64,000 bases of DNA from Bacteroidota bacterium (GCA_947456625.1 CANGQJ010000012.1:18270-82269); one strand, 5' to 3'. Positions 7,569-17,796 are shown, counted from the first letter of the stretch. Translations and numbers: made by a program. The notes: generated by a model from the letters alone, not told the origin.

Positions 7569-8684
7569 ATGAGTAAAAAAGGTAAGGTTTTAGTCGCTAT
7601 GAGCGGCGGAATTGACAGTACAGTCGCAGCCCTAATGCTGCATAATGAAGGTTACGAAGTGGTGGGAATCACCATGAAAACCTGGGACTACTCCACAAGT
7701 AATACAAACGGTAAGGAAACAGGGTGTTGTAATATTGATTCCTTTAATGATGCACGTTTAGCCGCTGTAAACAATGGCTTCCCCCATTATATTTTAGATA
7801 TTAGAGATGAGTTTGGCGATTTCGTAATTGAAAATTTTGTTGAAGAATATTTAGCAGGGCGTACTCCCAACCCTTGCGTAATGTGCAATACCCATATTAA
7901 ATGGCGTGCATTATTAAAAAGAGCCGATGCATTAGGTTGTGATTTTATTGCTACTGGCCACTATGCAAAAGTGCGTCAACATAACAATGGAAGATATGTA
8001 ATTTCAAAAGGCTTAGATGAAACCAAGGATCAGAGTTATGTATTATGGGGAGTGGATCAGGATTTATTAAGCCGTACCATTTTACCATTGGGCGGTATGC
8101 ATAAAACGGATATTCGTCAAATAGCTATTGATATGGGCTACCCTGAATTGGCAAAAAAAAGTGAGAGCTACGAAATATGTTTTGTGCCCGATAATGATTA
8201 CCGTGGATTTTTAAAAAGACGTGTAGACGGATTAGAAGAGCGCGTGAATGGCGGATGGTTTGTAGATACCAATGGAAAAAGATTAGGCAAACATAAAGGC
8301 TATCCTTTTTATACCATTGGACAACGTAAAGGATTAGAAATTGCATTGGGCAAACCTGCTTATGTTACAGCCATTGATCCTGAAAAAAATATAGTAGTAA
8401 TTGGAGAAGAAAAAGATTTAGACTCTAATGATATGTTGGTGTCAAAAATAAATTGGATTAAATATGACCATTTAGACGGCCCTACAGATTTAATGGCTAA
8501 GATTAGATATCATGATAGTGGTGCCCTTTGTACCCTATCACATACTGACAACGGCGTTCAAGCAAAGTTCTATGAAAACGTGAAGAGTATTGCACCAGGA
8601 CAAAGTGCCGTATTTTATGAAGGAGATGATGTAGTTGCGGGCGGAATTATACAAAGCGGAAGTTTACTGCCAAAACTTTCTTAA
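7569..8684 (+). CDS. mnmA: tRNA-specific 2-thiouridylase
   Basis: MnmA thiolates U34 of tRNA-Lys, -Glu and -Gln, using ATP and relayed persulfide sulfur. The 371-residue protein shows the PP-loop ATPase motif AMSGGIDSTVAAL at about residues 9-21. The catalytic cysteine pair is visible in NPCVMCNTHIKW and YEICFVPDNDYR. A C-terminal beta-barrel region follows (YTIGQRKGLEIALGKPAYV). It faces the RsmB-like gene convergently across a 20-bp gap. Confidence 0.96.
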   Translation: MSKKGKVLVAMSGGIDSTVAALMLHNEGYEVVGITMKTWDYSTSNTNGKETGCCNIDSFNDARLAAVNNGFPHYILDIRDEFGDFVIENFVEEYLAGRTPNPCVMCNTHIKWRALLKRADALGCDFIATGHYAKVRQHNNGRYVISKGLDETKDQSYVLWGVDQDLLSRTILPLGGMHKTDIRQIAIDMGYPELAKKSESYEICFVPDNDYRGFLKRRVDGLEERVNGGWFVDTNGKRLGKHKGYPFYTIGQRKGLEIALGKPAYVTAIDPEKNIVVIGEEKDLDSNDMLVSKINWIKYDHLDGPTDLMAKIRYHDSGALCTLSHTDNGVQAKFYENVKSIAPGQSAVFYEGDDVVAGGIIQSGSLLPKLS

Positions 8685-8704
8685 GCTAAAAAGTGTAAGA
8701 ATAA

Positions 8705-9706
8705 CTACTCTGCAATTTTTTCAAGCAAAGCGCCAAACAAAGTGTCGGCTTGTTTTTCGTAGCCTTTAAAGTAATGTTGTTTCACTACTTTAAATTTACC
8801 AGTAGCTAATAAGGCATCTATATTATTTTCGTTTTCTTCCTTGTACACCGAACAAGTGGCAAACAATAAATGTCCATTTAATTTAACAGTAGGAATTATA
8901 TTTTGTAAAATTTGGGCCTGCAATTTGGTATACTTATTTAATTGCGCCTCCGTAAAATAAGCCAACTGCTCGGGGGTTCTGCCCCAGGTGCCACTTCCAG
9001 AACAAGGCACATCGGCAAATACAAAATCAAAAGGCTTTTTAATATCAAAGGCTTGGGTTAAATCTATTTCTTGAACACTTGCTGGCCTTATCCCCGCTTC
9101 CTTTAAACGCTTATCTGCATTAAATAAAATACTTTCTCTAACATCAGATAAATGCATTCTTATATTGGACATGGTATCAAACATTAGAATAGTTTTACCC
9201 CCACTTGCTGCACATGCATCCCACACTTGAATTGGTTGCTCCATACTTGTAGGGACTAACAATAACAGTTCAGCAAGTGCTTGAGAATTTAAATCCTGTA
9301 TCACCACTTCCTTATTTAATTCCAAGACATTTTGCAAAGAAGTAGTATTGACAAATGCAAAAGCATTTTCACTTACTTCCTTAAACTCAATATTTGCTGT
9401 TTGTAATTTTTGAATTACTTTTTCCTTTTGAAAGGGACGAATACGTATAAATAGTAAAGGCTGTGTTTGATGTGACCTTACAAATTTTTCCGAATCAATT
9501 TGATCCGAAATTTTATCCACTAATGGAAATTGAGTGACCGTATTTCTAAAATGCGCATAACAAAGTGCACTAATATTTTTTCGATCCTTACTTCCATGTT
9601 TCTTATTGGCTGCAAAATACTTTTTCAAATAATTTGCCAGCGGCTCTTCCCCATGGTAAGCTGCTATTAATTTATTGGCGATATCCTCATGTACTGCGTA
9701 ATGCAT
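8705..9706 (-). CDS. RsmB/NOP family RNA (cytosine-5) methyltransferase
   Basis: A 333-residue SAM-dependent m5C methyltransferase, probably acting on 16S rRNA. The SAM-binding motif is WDACAASGGKT. The two catalytic cysteines are in DVPCSGSGTWGR and FATCSVYKEEN, the usual RsmB/NOP pair. The N-terminal third is divergent and may be a shortened NusB-like or RNA-binding region. Its ATG overlaps the sucB stop by one base (TAATG), so it is translated from the same message. The exact target cytosine is not assignable. Confidence 0.88.
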   Translation of the reverse strand: MHYAVHEDIANKLIAAYHGEEPLANYLKKYFAANKKHGSKDRKNISALCYAHFRNTVTQFPLVDKISDQIDSEKFVRSHQTQPLLFIRIRPFQKEKVIQKLQTANIEFKEVSENAFAFVNTTSLQNVLELNKEVVIQDLNSQALAELLLLVPTSMEQPIQVWDACAASGGKTILMFDTMSNIRMHLSDVRESILFNADKRLKEAGIRPASVQEIDLTQAFDIKKPFDFVFADVPCSGSGTWGRTPEQLAYFTEAQLNKYTKLQAQILQNIIPTVKLNGHLLFATCSVYKEENENNIDALLATGKFKVVKQHYFKGYEKQADTLFGALLEKIAE

Positions 9707-10947
9707 TACAATTCTAATAAACTTGCAACTGGATCTTTTCCAATTAACAATAAGGAAGGATTTTCTAATAATTCTTTTACACGCACTAAGAATCCAACAC
9801 TCTCTCTACCATCAATAATGCGGTGATCGTAGCTCAATGCTAAATACATCATTGGCAAAATTTTCACTTCCCCATTTAAAGCCATTGGACGATCTTGAAT
9901 TTTATGCATTCCTAAAATGGCAGACTGTGGAATATTAATAATGGGCGTACTCATTAAACTTCCAAATACACCACCATTGGTAATAGTAAAAGTACCACCT
10001 GTCAAATCCTCTGTAGTTAATTTTGAATCTCTTGCTTTACCTGCTAACACAACCACACTCTTTTCAATTTCGGCCATGCTTAAGCTTTCTACATTTCTTA
10101 TTACCGGTACCGTTAATCCTCTTGGTGTGCTCACCGCAATACTAATATCGGCATAGTCATGGTACAATAATTGGTCACCATCAATAAATGCATTTACTGT
10201 TGGCCACTCGGTTAAAGCAATGGCACATGCTTTTGCAAAGAAGCTCATAAAACCTAAATTCACACCATGTACTTCCTTAAACTTATCTTTAAACTGTTTT
10301 CTAATTTGCATAATGGCCGTCATGTCTACTTCGTTAAAAGTAGTCAACATGGCTGTTGTATTTTTTGCCTCTACTAAACGACGACTAATTGTTTTTCTAA
10401 GGTTGCTCATTTTCTCTGGACGCACATTGCGAGAAAATAATTCCTGACCAGCAAATTGAATTTTACCAGGATTATTTAAAGCATCTAATACATCTATCTT
10501 GGTAATCTTACCAGCGTAACCACTTGCTTTAATTTGTGTGGTATCTACTTTTTTATCTGCAATTATTGCTGCGGCTACAGGTGTAGCTTTTACATTATTA
10601 GGAACCGATGTTACCGACGCTTGACTTGTTGGTGTGGCAGCTGGCGCAGCAACTTTTCCGCTTTCATCAGCTGCTTTCGCAGCTTCTGGTGCTTCTGTTT
10701 GAGCAGGTTTCACAGCAGTCTCGTCGATATCCGCTAACACGTCACCAATTAATATACTATCGCCTTCACTTGCTTTATGAAATAAAATTCCTGCTTGTTC
10801 AGCATTTACTTCAAATGTCGCTTTTTCACTTTCTAATTCTGCAATCACTTCGTCACGGTCTACCCATGCCCCTTCGGCCTTTGTCCATTTTAACAAAGTT
10901 ACTTCTGTGATAGACTCTCCTACTGTTGGTACTTTTATAGAAATCAT
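9706..10947 (-). CDS. sucB: Dihydrolipoyllysine-residue succinyltransferase (2-oxoglutarate dehydrogenase E2)
   Basis: E2 core of the 2-oxoglutarate dehydrogenase complex, passing succinyl groups from E1 to CoA. At 413 residues it has an N-terminal lipoyl domain with lipoyl-Lys42 in ESEKATFEV, an Ala/Pro-rich linker, a peripheral-subunit-binding region at about residues 118-156, and the catalytic domain with [11 protein letters not shown] (His375, Asp379). It lies 18 bp downstream of sucA. No E3 (lpd) gene is in the window, so that subunit must be encoded elsewhere. Confidence 0.96.
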   Translation of the reverse strand: MISIKVPTVGESITEVTLLKWTKAEGAWVDRDEVIAELESEKATFEVNAEQAGILFHKASEGDSILIGDVLADIDETAVKPAQTEAPEAAKAADESGKVAAPAATPTSQASVTSVPNNVKATPVAAAIIADKKVDTTQIKASGYAGKITKIDVLDALNNPGKIQFAGQELFSRNVRPEKMSNLRKTISRRLVEAKNTTAMLTTFNEVDMTAIMQIRKQFKDKFKEVHGVNLGFMSFFAKACAIALTEWPTVNAFIDGDQLLYHDYADISIAVSTPRGLTVPVIRNVESLSMAEIEKSVVVLAGKARDSKLTTEDLTGGTFTITNGGVFGSLMSTPIINIPQSAILGMHKIQDRPMALNGEVKILPMMYLALSYDHRIIDGRESVGFLVRVKELLENPSLLLIGKDPVASLLEL

Positions 10948-10965
10948 AATGAAACTTATTATTTT

Positions 10966-13719
10966 TTATATCGAAAACGCGGTTGTTAAAATATCGGCTT
11001 GCTCTTTAGCATGTACTTTCATATAGCCAGTAGCTGTTGATGCACTGGACTGTCTGCTAATAACACCAAACTTAATTGCTTTTAAATTCATTTGTAAGAA
11101 GCTTGCAGCACCCATATTCAATGGTTCTTCTTGCACCCAGAACCAAATAGCTTTGTCATATTTTTGTTGCAATGCCTTTATTTGATTTACTGGCAAAGGA
11201 TATATTTGCTCTAATCTTACAATGGCAATATCGGTTCTGTTTTCGGCTTTTTGTTTCTCAGCTAATTCATATGAAATTTTTCCAGAACAAAACAATACTT
11301 TTTTTACTTCTGCTGGATCTGTAACAAAACTATCATCAATTACTTCTTTAAATCCGCCTTCAGTAAATTCCTTAATATCACTAAATGTCCAAGGACTTCT
11401 CAAATTTGCTTTTGGCGAAAAGTTAATCATTGGTTTACGGAAATTCCAAGTTAATTGTCTACGTAGTGCATGGAAAAAGTTAGCGGCAGTTGTGATATTG
11501 GTTACAATCATATTGTACTCGGCACATAATTGTAAATAACGCTCTAAACGCGCACTACTATGTTCAGGACCCTGTCCTTCATATCCGTGAGGAAGCAACA
11601 TGACTAACCCATTTTGTCTTTGCCATTTTTGCTCACCTGCAGCAATAAATTGATCAATGATAGTTTGTGCGCCATTTGAAAAATCTCCAAATTGTGCTTC
11701 CCAAATAACCAGCGCTTGCGCATTGGCTAATGCATAACCATATTCAAAACCTAAAACACCATATTCACTTAATAAAGAATTATAAATTCTAAATGGCTGT
11801 TGACTTTGCGAAATTTGATCTAGTCTACAATATTGCTCGTTTGTATTTTCATCAAACAAAACTGCATGTCTATGACTAAAAGTTCCACGCTTTACATCCT
11901 GCCCACTCATTCTTACGGTCTTACCTTCTGAAAGCAAAGAAGCATAAGCCATTAATTCACCAGTAGCCCAATCAATTTTATTTTCAGTCTCAAATAATTT
12001 TATTTTTTCCTGAATTAATTTTTCTACTTTTTTTAAAGGTGAAAAACCCGATGGCCACTTCATTAATGCGTTAAAAATATATTTTGCTTTGTCTGGTGTT
12101 ATTGCTGTTTCAGGAGAAGCATCAAAATCCAAAGGGGTTGCTTTAACCATTGCCTTCCAAGCAATTTCAGGTGCTTGATATTTATATGGCAATGGATTTT
12201 GCTTTACCTCATCCAAACGCGCTTGTAAGTCGGACCAGAACTTTTGCTCCATTTCTTTTGCTAAGTTTTGCGCATCGGCAGTTCCATTTTGCAATAAAAA
12301 TTCAACGTATGTTTCTCTAGGATTTTTATGTTGCTCAATTAATTTATACAATTGAGGTTGTGTATATTTTGGATCGTCCCCTTCATTATGTCCATGCTTT
12401 CGATAACACACCATATCCACAAAAATATCCGAACCAAAGGTTTGTCTATACTTAGTGGCAATTACAACTGCTTTATAAACTGCTTCGGAATCGTCCCCAT
12501 TTACATGCAACACTGGTGCTTGCACCATCGCTGCAACTGATGTACAATAATTGGCACTTCGTGCATCATCAAAGTCGGTTGTAAAGCCAATTTGATTGTT
12601 AATTACAAAATGTATAGTTCCCCCTGTTCGGTACCCATGCAAATCGCACATTTGTAAAATTTCATACACTATACCCTGCCCTGCAACGGAAGCATCCCCA
12701 TGAATTAATATCGGAAGTACTTTATTAAAATTTGCTTCATATAATACATCGGCTTTGGCACGTGCAAATCCTAAAACTACTGGATCCACGGCTTCCAAAT
12801 GAGAAGGATTTTGCATTAATTTTAAATGCACATTTTTATTTGAAACAGTTTGAACCTCAGAACTATAACCCATATGGTATTTCACGTCACCACTTCCCAT
12901 TGTTTGATCCAACACTGCAGTTCCTTCAAACTCACTAAAAATTTGCTCATAGGTTTTACCCATAATATTTGCAAGCACATTTAAGCGACCTCTATGTGCC
13001 ATACCAATTACCACTTCTTCAACTCCATTGTCGGCGCCAACATTTATGATGGCATCCAAAGCAGCAATGGTACTTTCCCCTCCTTCTAATGAAAAACGTT
13101 TTTGACCAATGTATTTGGTATGTAAAAACTTTTCAAAAATAACACCTTGATTTAACTTTTCTAAAATGCGTCTTTTTTGATCAATGTTAATTGGCTCAGA
13201 AAAATTATGTTCCATTTCGTTTGTCAACCAATCTACTTTTGTTTGATCCGAAATATATTTAAATTCTATACCAATATTTTTCGCATAAGCATTTTGCAAA
13301 TGAGCAATAATATTTTGCAAACTTGTATGTCCAAGCCCTAAAAAATTGCCAGCGTGAAATGTATTTGATAAATCTGAATTAGTTAATCCAAAAAAACTTA
13401 ACTCCAAATTAGCGTGTCTGTCTTTTCTTTCTCTAATTGGATTTGTTGTTGCAATTAAATGCCCTTTGTTTCTGTAGCCAAGAATTAATCGGTACACTGC
13501 AATTTCTTTTGCCCAATTAGTATCACTCCCTCCTTCACTTGTTTTGGCAACAACATTATTTTCGCCTACATTATTAACTCCATTTTGCATAGCAAAATCG
13601 AAGCCTTCAAAAAATTTTTTTAATTCTGGATCAATTGAATTGGGATCCTGTAAAAATTGCTGATACATCCCCTCTATATACGAGGGATGTGCATTGGTGA
13701 TATAGGAAAAATCCTTCAT
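10966..13719 (-). CDS. sucA: 2-oxoglutarate dehydrogenase E1 component
   Basis: Thiamine-diphosphate enzyme that decarboxylates 2-oxoglutarate in the TCA cycle. The 917-residue length is typical. It opens with the short E2-binding segment (YIEGMYQQFLQDPNSID). Conserved segments include MAHRGRLNVLAN, HGDASVAGQGIVYE, INNQIGFTT and, near the C-terminus, LPHGYEGQGPEHSSARLER. It is the first gene of a sucA-sucB-RsmB-like run and is divergent from rpsT across 283 bp. Confidence 0.97.
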   Translation of the reverse strand: MKDFSYITNAHPSYIEGMYQQFLQDPNSIDPELKKFFEGFDFAMQNGVNNVGENNVVAKTSEGGSDTNWAKEIAVYRLILGYRNKGHLIATTNPIRERKDRHANLELSFFGLTNSDLSNTFHAGNFLGLGHTSLQNIIAHLQNAYAKNIGIEFKYISDQTKVDWLTNEMEHNFSEPINIDQKRRILEKLNQGVIFEKFLHTKYIGQKRFSLEGGESTIAALDAIINVGADNGVEEVVIGMAHRGRLNVLANIMGKTYEQIFSEFEGTAVLDQTMGSGDVKYHMGYSSEVQTVSNKNVHLKLMQNPSHLEAVDPVVLGFARAKADVLYEANFNKVLPILIHGDASVAGQGIVYEILQMCDLHGYRTGGTIHFVINNQIGFTTDFDDARSANYCTSVAAMVQAPVLHVNGDDSEAVYKAVVIATKYRQTFGSDIFVDMVCYRKHGHNEGDDPKYTQPQLYKLIEQHKNPRETYVEFLLQNGTADAQNLAKEMEQKFWSDLQARLDEVKQNPLPYKYQAPEIAWKAMVKATPLDFDASPETAITPDKAKYIFNALMKWPSGFSPLKKVEKLIQEKIKLFETENKIDWATGELMAYASLLSEGKTVRMSGQDVKRGTFSHRHAVLFDENTNEQYCRLDQISQSQQPFRIYNSLLSEYGVLGFEYGYALANAQALVIWEAQFGDFSNGAQTIIDQFIAAGEQKWQRQNGLVMLLPHGYEGQGPEHSSARLERYLQLCAEYNMIVTNITTAANFFHALRRQLTWNFRKPMINFSPKANLRSPWTFSDIKEFTEGGFKEVIDDSFVTDPAEVKKVLFCSGKISYELAEKQKAENRTDIAIVRLEQIYPLPVNQIKALQQKYDKAIWFWVQEEPLNMGAASFLQMNLKAIKFGVISRQSSASTATGYMKVHAKEQADILTTAFSI

Positions 13720-14002
13720 TTAGATTGCTTTCTTTTTATTGAAATTCTTGGAGCGCAAATATCGTGCTAATTGATTGATTTAAAAGCAAAAATTAATCAA
13801 AATCATACCTATTATAAATACTTTTCGCATTTCAAAAATTGCTCGAAAACAGGTGCAAAATGCGTAAAAAGAAGTTTTAGCCTTTTTTCTTCATAATTTA
13901 TTGATTATCAATTAATTAAATACTTTTTACATTTTTTTTCATTTTAATTTTAATTATTAGGCTTCTTACCTTACCTTTGCCCTCCTGAAAATTAAATAGT
14001 AC
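13720..14002. other. AT-rich divergent intergenic region sucA/rpsT
   Basis: 283 bp with no reading frame of note on either strand. It holds the rpsT -7 element near its right end. I see no riboswitch, large hairpin or repeat in it, only A/T-rich sequence. Confidence 0.6.
13972..13979 (+). promoter_or_regulatory. -7 element TACCTTTG upstream of rpsT
   Basis: Exact TAnnTTTG match, 23 nt before the rpsT ATG. Confidence 0.55.
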
Positions 14003-14284
14003 ATGGCAAATCACTCGGCTACAAAAAAAGATGTAAGACAAGCAACTAAACGTCGCGATAGAAACCGTTATTATGGTAAAACTACTCGTAACGCTATTCG
14101 TGATTTAAAAACAATCGAAGAGCAAAAAGCTTATAATGAGAAATTACCAAATATCATTTCTCAAATTGATAAATTAGCAAAACGTGGAATTATCCACAAA
14201 AACAAAGCAGCTAATTTAAAGAGCAAATTAGCTAAACACACTGCTGTTGCAGCTGTTGCAAAAAAGAAATTCGAAAAGAAATAA
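14003..14284 (+). CDS. rpsT: 30S ribosomal protein S20
   Basis: A 93-residue, very basic, helical protein that binds 16S rRNA early in 30S assembly. The opening MANHSATKKDVRQATKRRDRN and the later KLAKRGIIHKNKAANLKSKL are characteristic of bS20 (SAxKR-like and IHKNKAANxKSKL). Length is normal. It is followed by its own terminator, so it is likely monocistronic. Confidence 0.95.
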   Translation: MANHSATKKDVRQATKRRDRNRYYGKTTRNAIRDLKTIEEQKAYNEKLPNIISQIDKLAKRGIIHKNKAANLKSKLAKHTAVAAVAKKKFEKK

Positions 14285-14324
14285 TTGAATATTTAAGATA
14301 ATCTAGCTTCTGCTATTATTATAT

Positions 14325-14356
14325 AAGTCCTGCCCTCCCCGGCGGGACTTTTTTTT
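14325..14356 (+). terminator. Terminator after rpsT
   Basis: Ten-pair stem AAGTCCTGCC (14325-14334) with GGCGGGACTT (14341-14350), loop CTCCCC, followed by a T-run. Its T-run runs directly into the guaA -7 element. Confidence 0.9.
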
Positions 14357-14357
14357 A

Positions 14358-14365
14358 TATCTTCG
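14358..14365 (+). promoter_or_regulatory. -7-like element TATCTTCG of guaA
   Basis: One-base variant of TAnnTTTG, ending 4 nt before the guaA ATG. It predicts a transcript starting at about the A of ATG, so a leaderless message. The rpsT terminator occupies the -33 region. Confidence 0.5.
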
Positions 14366-14369
14366 CATT

Positions 14370-15905
14370 ATGACCGAGAAAATACTCATCCTAGACTTTG
14401 GAAGTCAATACACCCAACTTATTGCTCGTGCTGTAAGAGAAGCCAATGTATATTGCGAAATCAAACCTTTTAATACTTCAGTGCAATTCGACAGCACCCT
14501 AAAAGGCATTATATTAAGTGGCTCCCCAGCCAGTGTAAATGAGGCGGATGCACCAAATATAGACATACAAGCAATGCTTGATAAATTACCTCTTTTAACA
14601 GTTTGCTATGGCGCACAGCTAAGTGCAAAGAACTTTGGAGGCAAAGTAGAAAAGTCAAATAAAAGAGAGTATGGCCGTGCTCAACTAAGAATTCAGAAAG
14701 AAGATCAAATATTTAAGGGAATTGCCAATAATAGCCAGGTTTGGATGAGCCATAGTGACTCCATAACCCAACTCCCTTCAAATTTTGAACTTTTGGCCGA
14801 TACAGATAGTATCCCAGTTGCAGCTTTTAGAAAAAAGGCTGATGCTGGCAATAGCTTACATGGCTTTCAGTTCCATCCCGAAGTTTACCACTCTACCGAG
14901 GGTAAAACTATGATCAAAAACTTTTTAGTAGACATTTGTGGATGTAGCCAAAATTGGACACCAGCTTCCTTTGTAAATGAGACCGTAGAAAAACTAAAGG
15001 CTCGAATTGGAGATGGTCATGTAATCATGGCCCTAAGTGGTGGTGTTGATAGTACCGTAGCAGCTACACTAATACATAAAGCTATTGGATCTCGCCTTCA
15101 CGGCATATTTGTTGACAATGGTGTTTTAAGAAAAGATGAATTTCAAGGCGTACTTGATATCTATAAATCGGTGGGCTTAAATGTAAAAGGGATAGATGCA
15201 AAACAAATGTTTTATGATGCCCTAGCAGGCAAATCCGACCCAGAAGAAAAGCGTAAAATTATTGGAAAACTATTTATAGATGTATTTCAAATAGAAGCAT
15301 CTAAAATGCTGGAAGCCAAATTCTTAGGTCAAGGAACAATTTATCCTGACGTAATTGAAAGTGTAAGTGTACATGGCCCTTCTCAAACCATTAAGTCGCA
15401 TCACAATGTGGGCGGACTACCCGATACCTTACACCTAAGCTTAGTGGAGCCTTTAAGGTATTTATTTAAGGACGAAGTGCGTAAAGTAGGCCTTGAATTA
15501 GGAATCCCTGCCGACCTTATTAACCGTCATCCTTTTCCAGGACCAGGATTAGCCATTCGCATTTTAGGTGATATCACACCTGAAAAAGTGGATCTATTAC
15601 AACGTGCCGATGATGTTTACATAAAAGCCTTAAAGCAATTTGATTTGTATAATAAAGTATGGCAAGCTGGTACTATATTATTGCCTGTTAAAAGTGTAGG
15701 TGTAATGGGCGACGAAAGAACCTACGAATATACTGTTGCCCTAAGAGCCGTAACCTCAGTTGATGGCATGACTGCCGACTGGGCTCATTTACCCTATGAA
15801 TTCCTAGCCCACGTTAGCAATGCAATTATTAACGAAGTACGTGGAATTAACCGAGTGGTATATGATATAAGCAGCAAGCCTCCTGCGACCATAGAATGGG
15901 AGTAA
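14370..15905 (+). CDS. guaA: GMP synthase (glutamine-hydrolysing)
   Basis: Converts XMP to GMP using ATP and glutamine-derived ammonia. The 511-residue protein has a class I glutamine amidotransferase half with the nucleophile Cys in [10 protein letters not shown] and the His/Glu pair in [11 protein letters not shown]. The synthetase half has the PP-loop [14 protein letters not shown]. The C-terminal dimerisation segment ends in the family-typical KPPATIEWE. It is transcribed alone between two terminators. Confidence 0.97.
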   Translation: MTEKILILDFGSQYTQLIARAVREANVYCEIKPFNTSVQFDSTLKGIILSGSPASVNEADAPNIDIQAMLDKLPLLTVCYGAQLSAKNFGGKVEKSNKREYGRAQLRIQKEDQIFKGIANNSQVWMSHSDSITQLPSNFELLADTDSIPVAAFRKKADAGNSLHGFQFHPEVYHSTEGKTMIKNFLVDICGCSQNWTPASFVNETVEKLKARIGDGHVIMALSGGVDSTVAATLIHKAIGSRLHGIFVDNGVLRKDEFQGVLDIYKSVGLNVKGIDAKQMFYDALAGKSDPEEKRKIIGKLFIDVFQIEASKMLEAKFLGQGTIYPDVIESVSVHGPSQTIKSHHNVGGLPDTLHLSLVEPLRYLFKDEVRKVGLELGIPADLINRHPFPGPGLAIRILGDITPEKVDLLQRADDVYIKALKQFDLYNKVWQAGTILLPVKSVGVMGDERTYEYTVALRAVTSVDGMTADWAHLPYEFLAHVSNAIINEVRGINRVVYDISSKPPATIEWE

Positions 15906-15925
15906 TACTTTGCATTTAATTTTAA

Positions 15926-15974
15926 TAATTATAGCCTAAATATTTGTAAATCATTTGTTTAGGCTATTTTATTT
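15926..15974 (+). terminator. Terminator after guaA
   Basis: Stem ATAGCCTAAA (15931-15940) with TTTAGGCTAT (15958-15967), extended by weak A/T pairs and followed by TTTATTTT. Confidence 0.75.
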
Positions 15975-16012
15975 TACAATTAATTCATAAAGCAAATCAC
16001 ACATCAATGTAA

Positions 16013-16044
16013 AATAAAAAAGCCCGAGAGGTTAATCTCGGGCC
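16013..16044 (-). terminator. Terminator after the S24 regulator
   Basis: Stem GCCCGAGA (16022-16029) with TCTCGGGC (16036-16043). Read on the minus strand it is followed by CTTTTTTATTTT, so it ends the S24 regulator transcript. Confidence 0.85.
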
Positions 16045-16079
16045 TTTCAACTAAATATTCGAACAACTAAAAACTCCAA

Positions 16080-16865
16080 TTAGTTCATTGTCCTCCTTAA
16101 ATTGCTGATCTTATCCTGCAAGCTATTTACCACCCCAGCCAATTGATCCACATCCCACATAGGTTGTGCGCCAGCTTTATGGATAATGTAAACCGCTTTC
16201 CAAACCTCCACTATGTCTTGGCTATTTACTTGATATGGCTCGTATAATGGATTGTCACTCAATAAGGTAAGCTTATCCTTATTATCGTCATTGGTAATGA
16301 TTCTTTTATAAACAACACCGTCCGCATTGGATACTACTATATATGTATTAGAGTTTTTGACATCCCTAATACTATCCACTTTTTCACCAACTATAACACT
16401 ACCACTTGGTGTTGGAAGCATACTGTCCCCGATAATCTCAAAAGCACGGTAATCCCCAGGCGCGAGCATTGGTAATGTAAAGGTATTAAGCTCGTCCAAA
16501 AACTCAGGATCTGCGTAACCAGCTAAATAACCTGCTGCCGCTTTTACTGGCACAAATGGCACAATTGGAGCAGCTGAACTGGACTTATCCATTTTCATAG
16601 ACCTACGACGATCTAAATAAGACATACCGGATCCAGAATCGGCACCGGTATTCCCTTTTTCTGAAAGATCCTGAAACAGAAATTCTTCCAAACTTATATT
16701 AAATAAAGCGCAAATGGCCTCCTGTACCTCTAGTCGAGGCTCAGCCCTTTCCTCCTCATAAGCACCCACTAAAGAACGTTTAATTTGAAGTTGATTGGCC
16801 ATTTCCTCCTGCGTCCATTCGCGCTGCTTTCTGATGTATTTTAAATTCTTACCTGCGTATGACAT
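16080..16865 (-). CDS. XRE-type repressor with C-terminal S24 (LexA/CI-like) domain
   Basis: A 261-residue regulator. Residues 5-60 form a helix-turn-helix of the XRE/Cro type (WTQEEMANQLQIKRSLVGAYEEER). A low-complexity linker follows. Residues 105-235 are an S24 peptidase-like domain with Ser148 in GDSMLP and Lys187 in VYKRI, the expected catalytic dyad. Ala-Gly bonds at 111-112 and 115-116 are possible self-cleavage sites. This architecture fits a repressor that inactivates itself in response to DNA damage. There are no phage genes around it, so it looks chromosomal. Two tandem dyads just upstream suggest autoregulation. Confidence 0.88.
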   Translation of the reverse strand: MSYAGKNLKYIRKQREWTQEEMANQLQIKRSLVGAYEEERAEPRLEVQEAICALFNISLEEFLFQDLSEKGNTGADSGSGMSYLDRRRSMKMDKSSSAAPIVPFVPVKAAAGYLAGYADPEFLDELNTFTLPMLAPGDYRAFEIIGDSMLPTPSGSVIVGEKVDSIRDVKNSNTYIVVSNADGVVYKRIITNDDNKDKLTLLSDNPLYEPYQVNSQDIVEVWKAVYIIHKAGAQPMWDVDQLAGVVNSLQDKISNLRRTMN

Positions 16866-16866
16866 A

Positions 16867-16904
16867 ACTAATGATTTTAGTGCAATTTACTAATTTATTT
16901 AGTA
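16867..16904. promoter_or_regulatory. Two tandem operator-like dyads ACTAA-N5-TTAGT
   Basis: Dyad 1 is ACTAA (16867-16871), five bases, TTAGT (16877-16881). Dyad 2 is ACTAA (16889-16893), five bases, TTAGT (16899-16903), extended to TACTAA/TTAGTA. Their centres are 22 bp apart, close to two helical turns. Both lie directly upstream of the S24 regulator ATG. This is the layout expected of an autoregulated CI/LexA-type repressor. It is inference from symmetry and position. Confidence 0.6.
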
Positions 16905-17010
16905 TTTCCAAATATTTTTAGCAATTTTTTTAAAATATTTTCGTTCCCCTATTTATACCAGGGATTGGTTTTAATTTTTGCCACTAGTCCCTAGCTTAGT
17001 AACTTGCATT

Positions 17011-17796
17011 ATGGCTAAATCTAAATCCGAACAACCTCTGATACTAATTACCAATGACGACGGAATTACAGCACCTGGTATTAAAGCACTTGTTCAAGCT
17101 GCCCTGCCCTTTGGGAAAGTGGTAGTAGTGGCCCCAGATAAACCACAAAGCGGAATGGGACACGCCATTACCATTGGACATCATTTAAGGCTTACAAAAG
17201 TGGATTATATGAAGGGAGTTGAAGCCTATGCATGTAGTGGAACACCAGTGGACTGTGTGAAACTTGCAGTGGACAAAGTACTGCATCAAAAACCAACCAT
17301 TTGTTTAAGTGGTATTAACCATGGAGCTAATCACTCTATTAATGTTATTTATTCAGGAACCATGTCGGCTGCTTTGGAAGCTTCCATTGAAAGCATTCCA
17401 AGCATTGGATTTAGTTTATTAGATTTAAGTATTGAAGCAGACTTTACTGCTGCAGCTCATTTTGCAGGAATTATAATAGAAAAAGTGTTGGCAGATAAAA
17501 ACTTGGATAAGCATTTATGTTTAAATGTAAATATCCCAAAAGTAGACGCCAAACTTATTAAAGGAATTAAAATTTGCAAACAAGCTTATGCGAAGTACGA
17601 GGAAAAATATGTAGAAAGAAAGGATCCTTATGGCAAGAAATATTATTGGTTAACTGGGGAGTTTATCAATTTTGATAAATCCAAATACACCGATGTTTGG
17701 GCACTTAAAAATAATTATGTAAGTGTGGTTCCTGTACAATTTGATTTAACGAATCATATTATAAAAGAAAAATTAAGTAAGAAGTGGAAATGGTAA
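17011..17796 (+). CDS. surE: 5'/3'-nucleotidase SurE
   Basis: A 261-residue metal-dependent phosphatase acting on nucleoside monophosphates. The N-terminal ILITNDDGITAPGI holds the paired metal-binding aspartates. Other conserved parts are VVAPDKPQSGMGHAIT, ACSGTPVDCVK and SGINHGANHSINVIYSGTMSAALE. The frame extends to a TTG at 16978, but ATG at 17011 gives the family-typical start. The stop overlaps the next gene, giving a surE / membrane protein / lpxB run. Confidence 0.95.
   Translation: MAKSKSEQPLILITNDDGITAPGIKALVQAALPFGKVVVVAPDKPQSGMGHAITIGHHLRLTKVDYMKGVEAYACSGTPVDCVKLAVDKVLHQKPTICLSGINHGANHSINVIYSGTMSAALEASIESIPSIGFSLLDLSIEADFTAAAHFAGIIIEKVLADKNLDKHLCLNVNIPKVDAKLIKGIKICKQAYAKYEEKYVERKDPYGKKYYWLTGEFINFDKSKYTDVWALKNNYVSVVPVQFDLTNHIIKEKLSKKWKW

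Noticed and set aside
10534..10910. Plus-strand reading frames opposite the sucB linker
   Set aside because: Low-complexity antisense shadows of the Ala/Pro-rich linker with no family features.
16080..16865. S24 repressor as a prophage CI marker
   Set aside because: All neighbours are housekeeping genes; no integrase, capsid or lysis genes are present.
16978..17010. TTG-initiated extension of surE
   Set aside because: The family starts at the ATG at 17011; the extension looks like translated promoter sequence.
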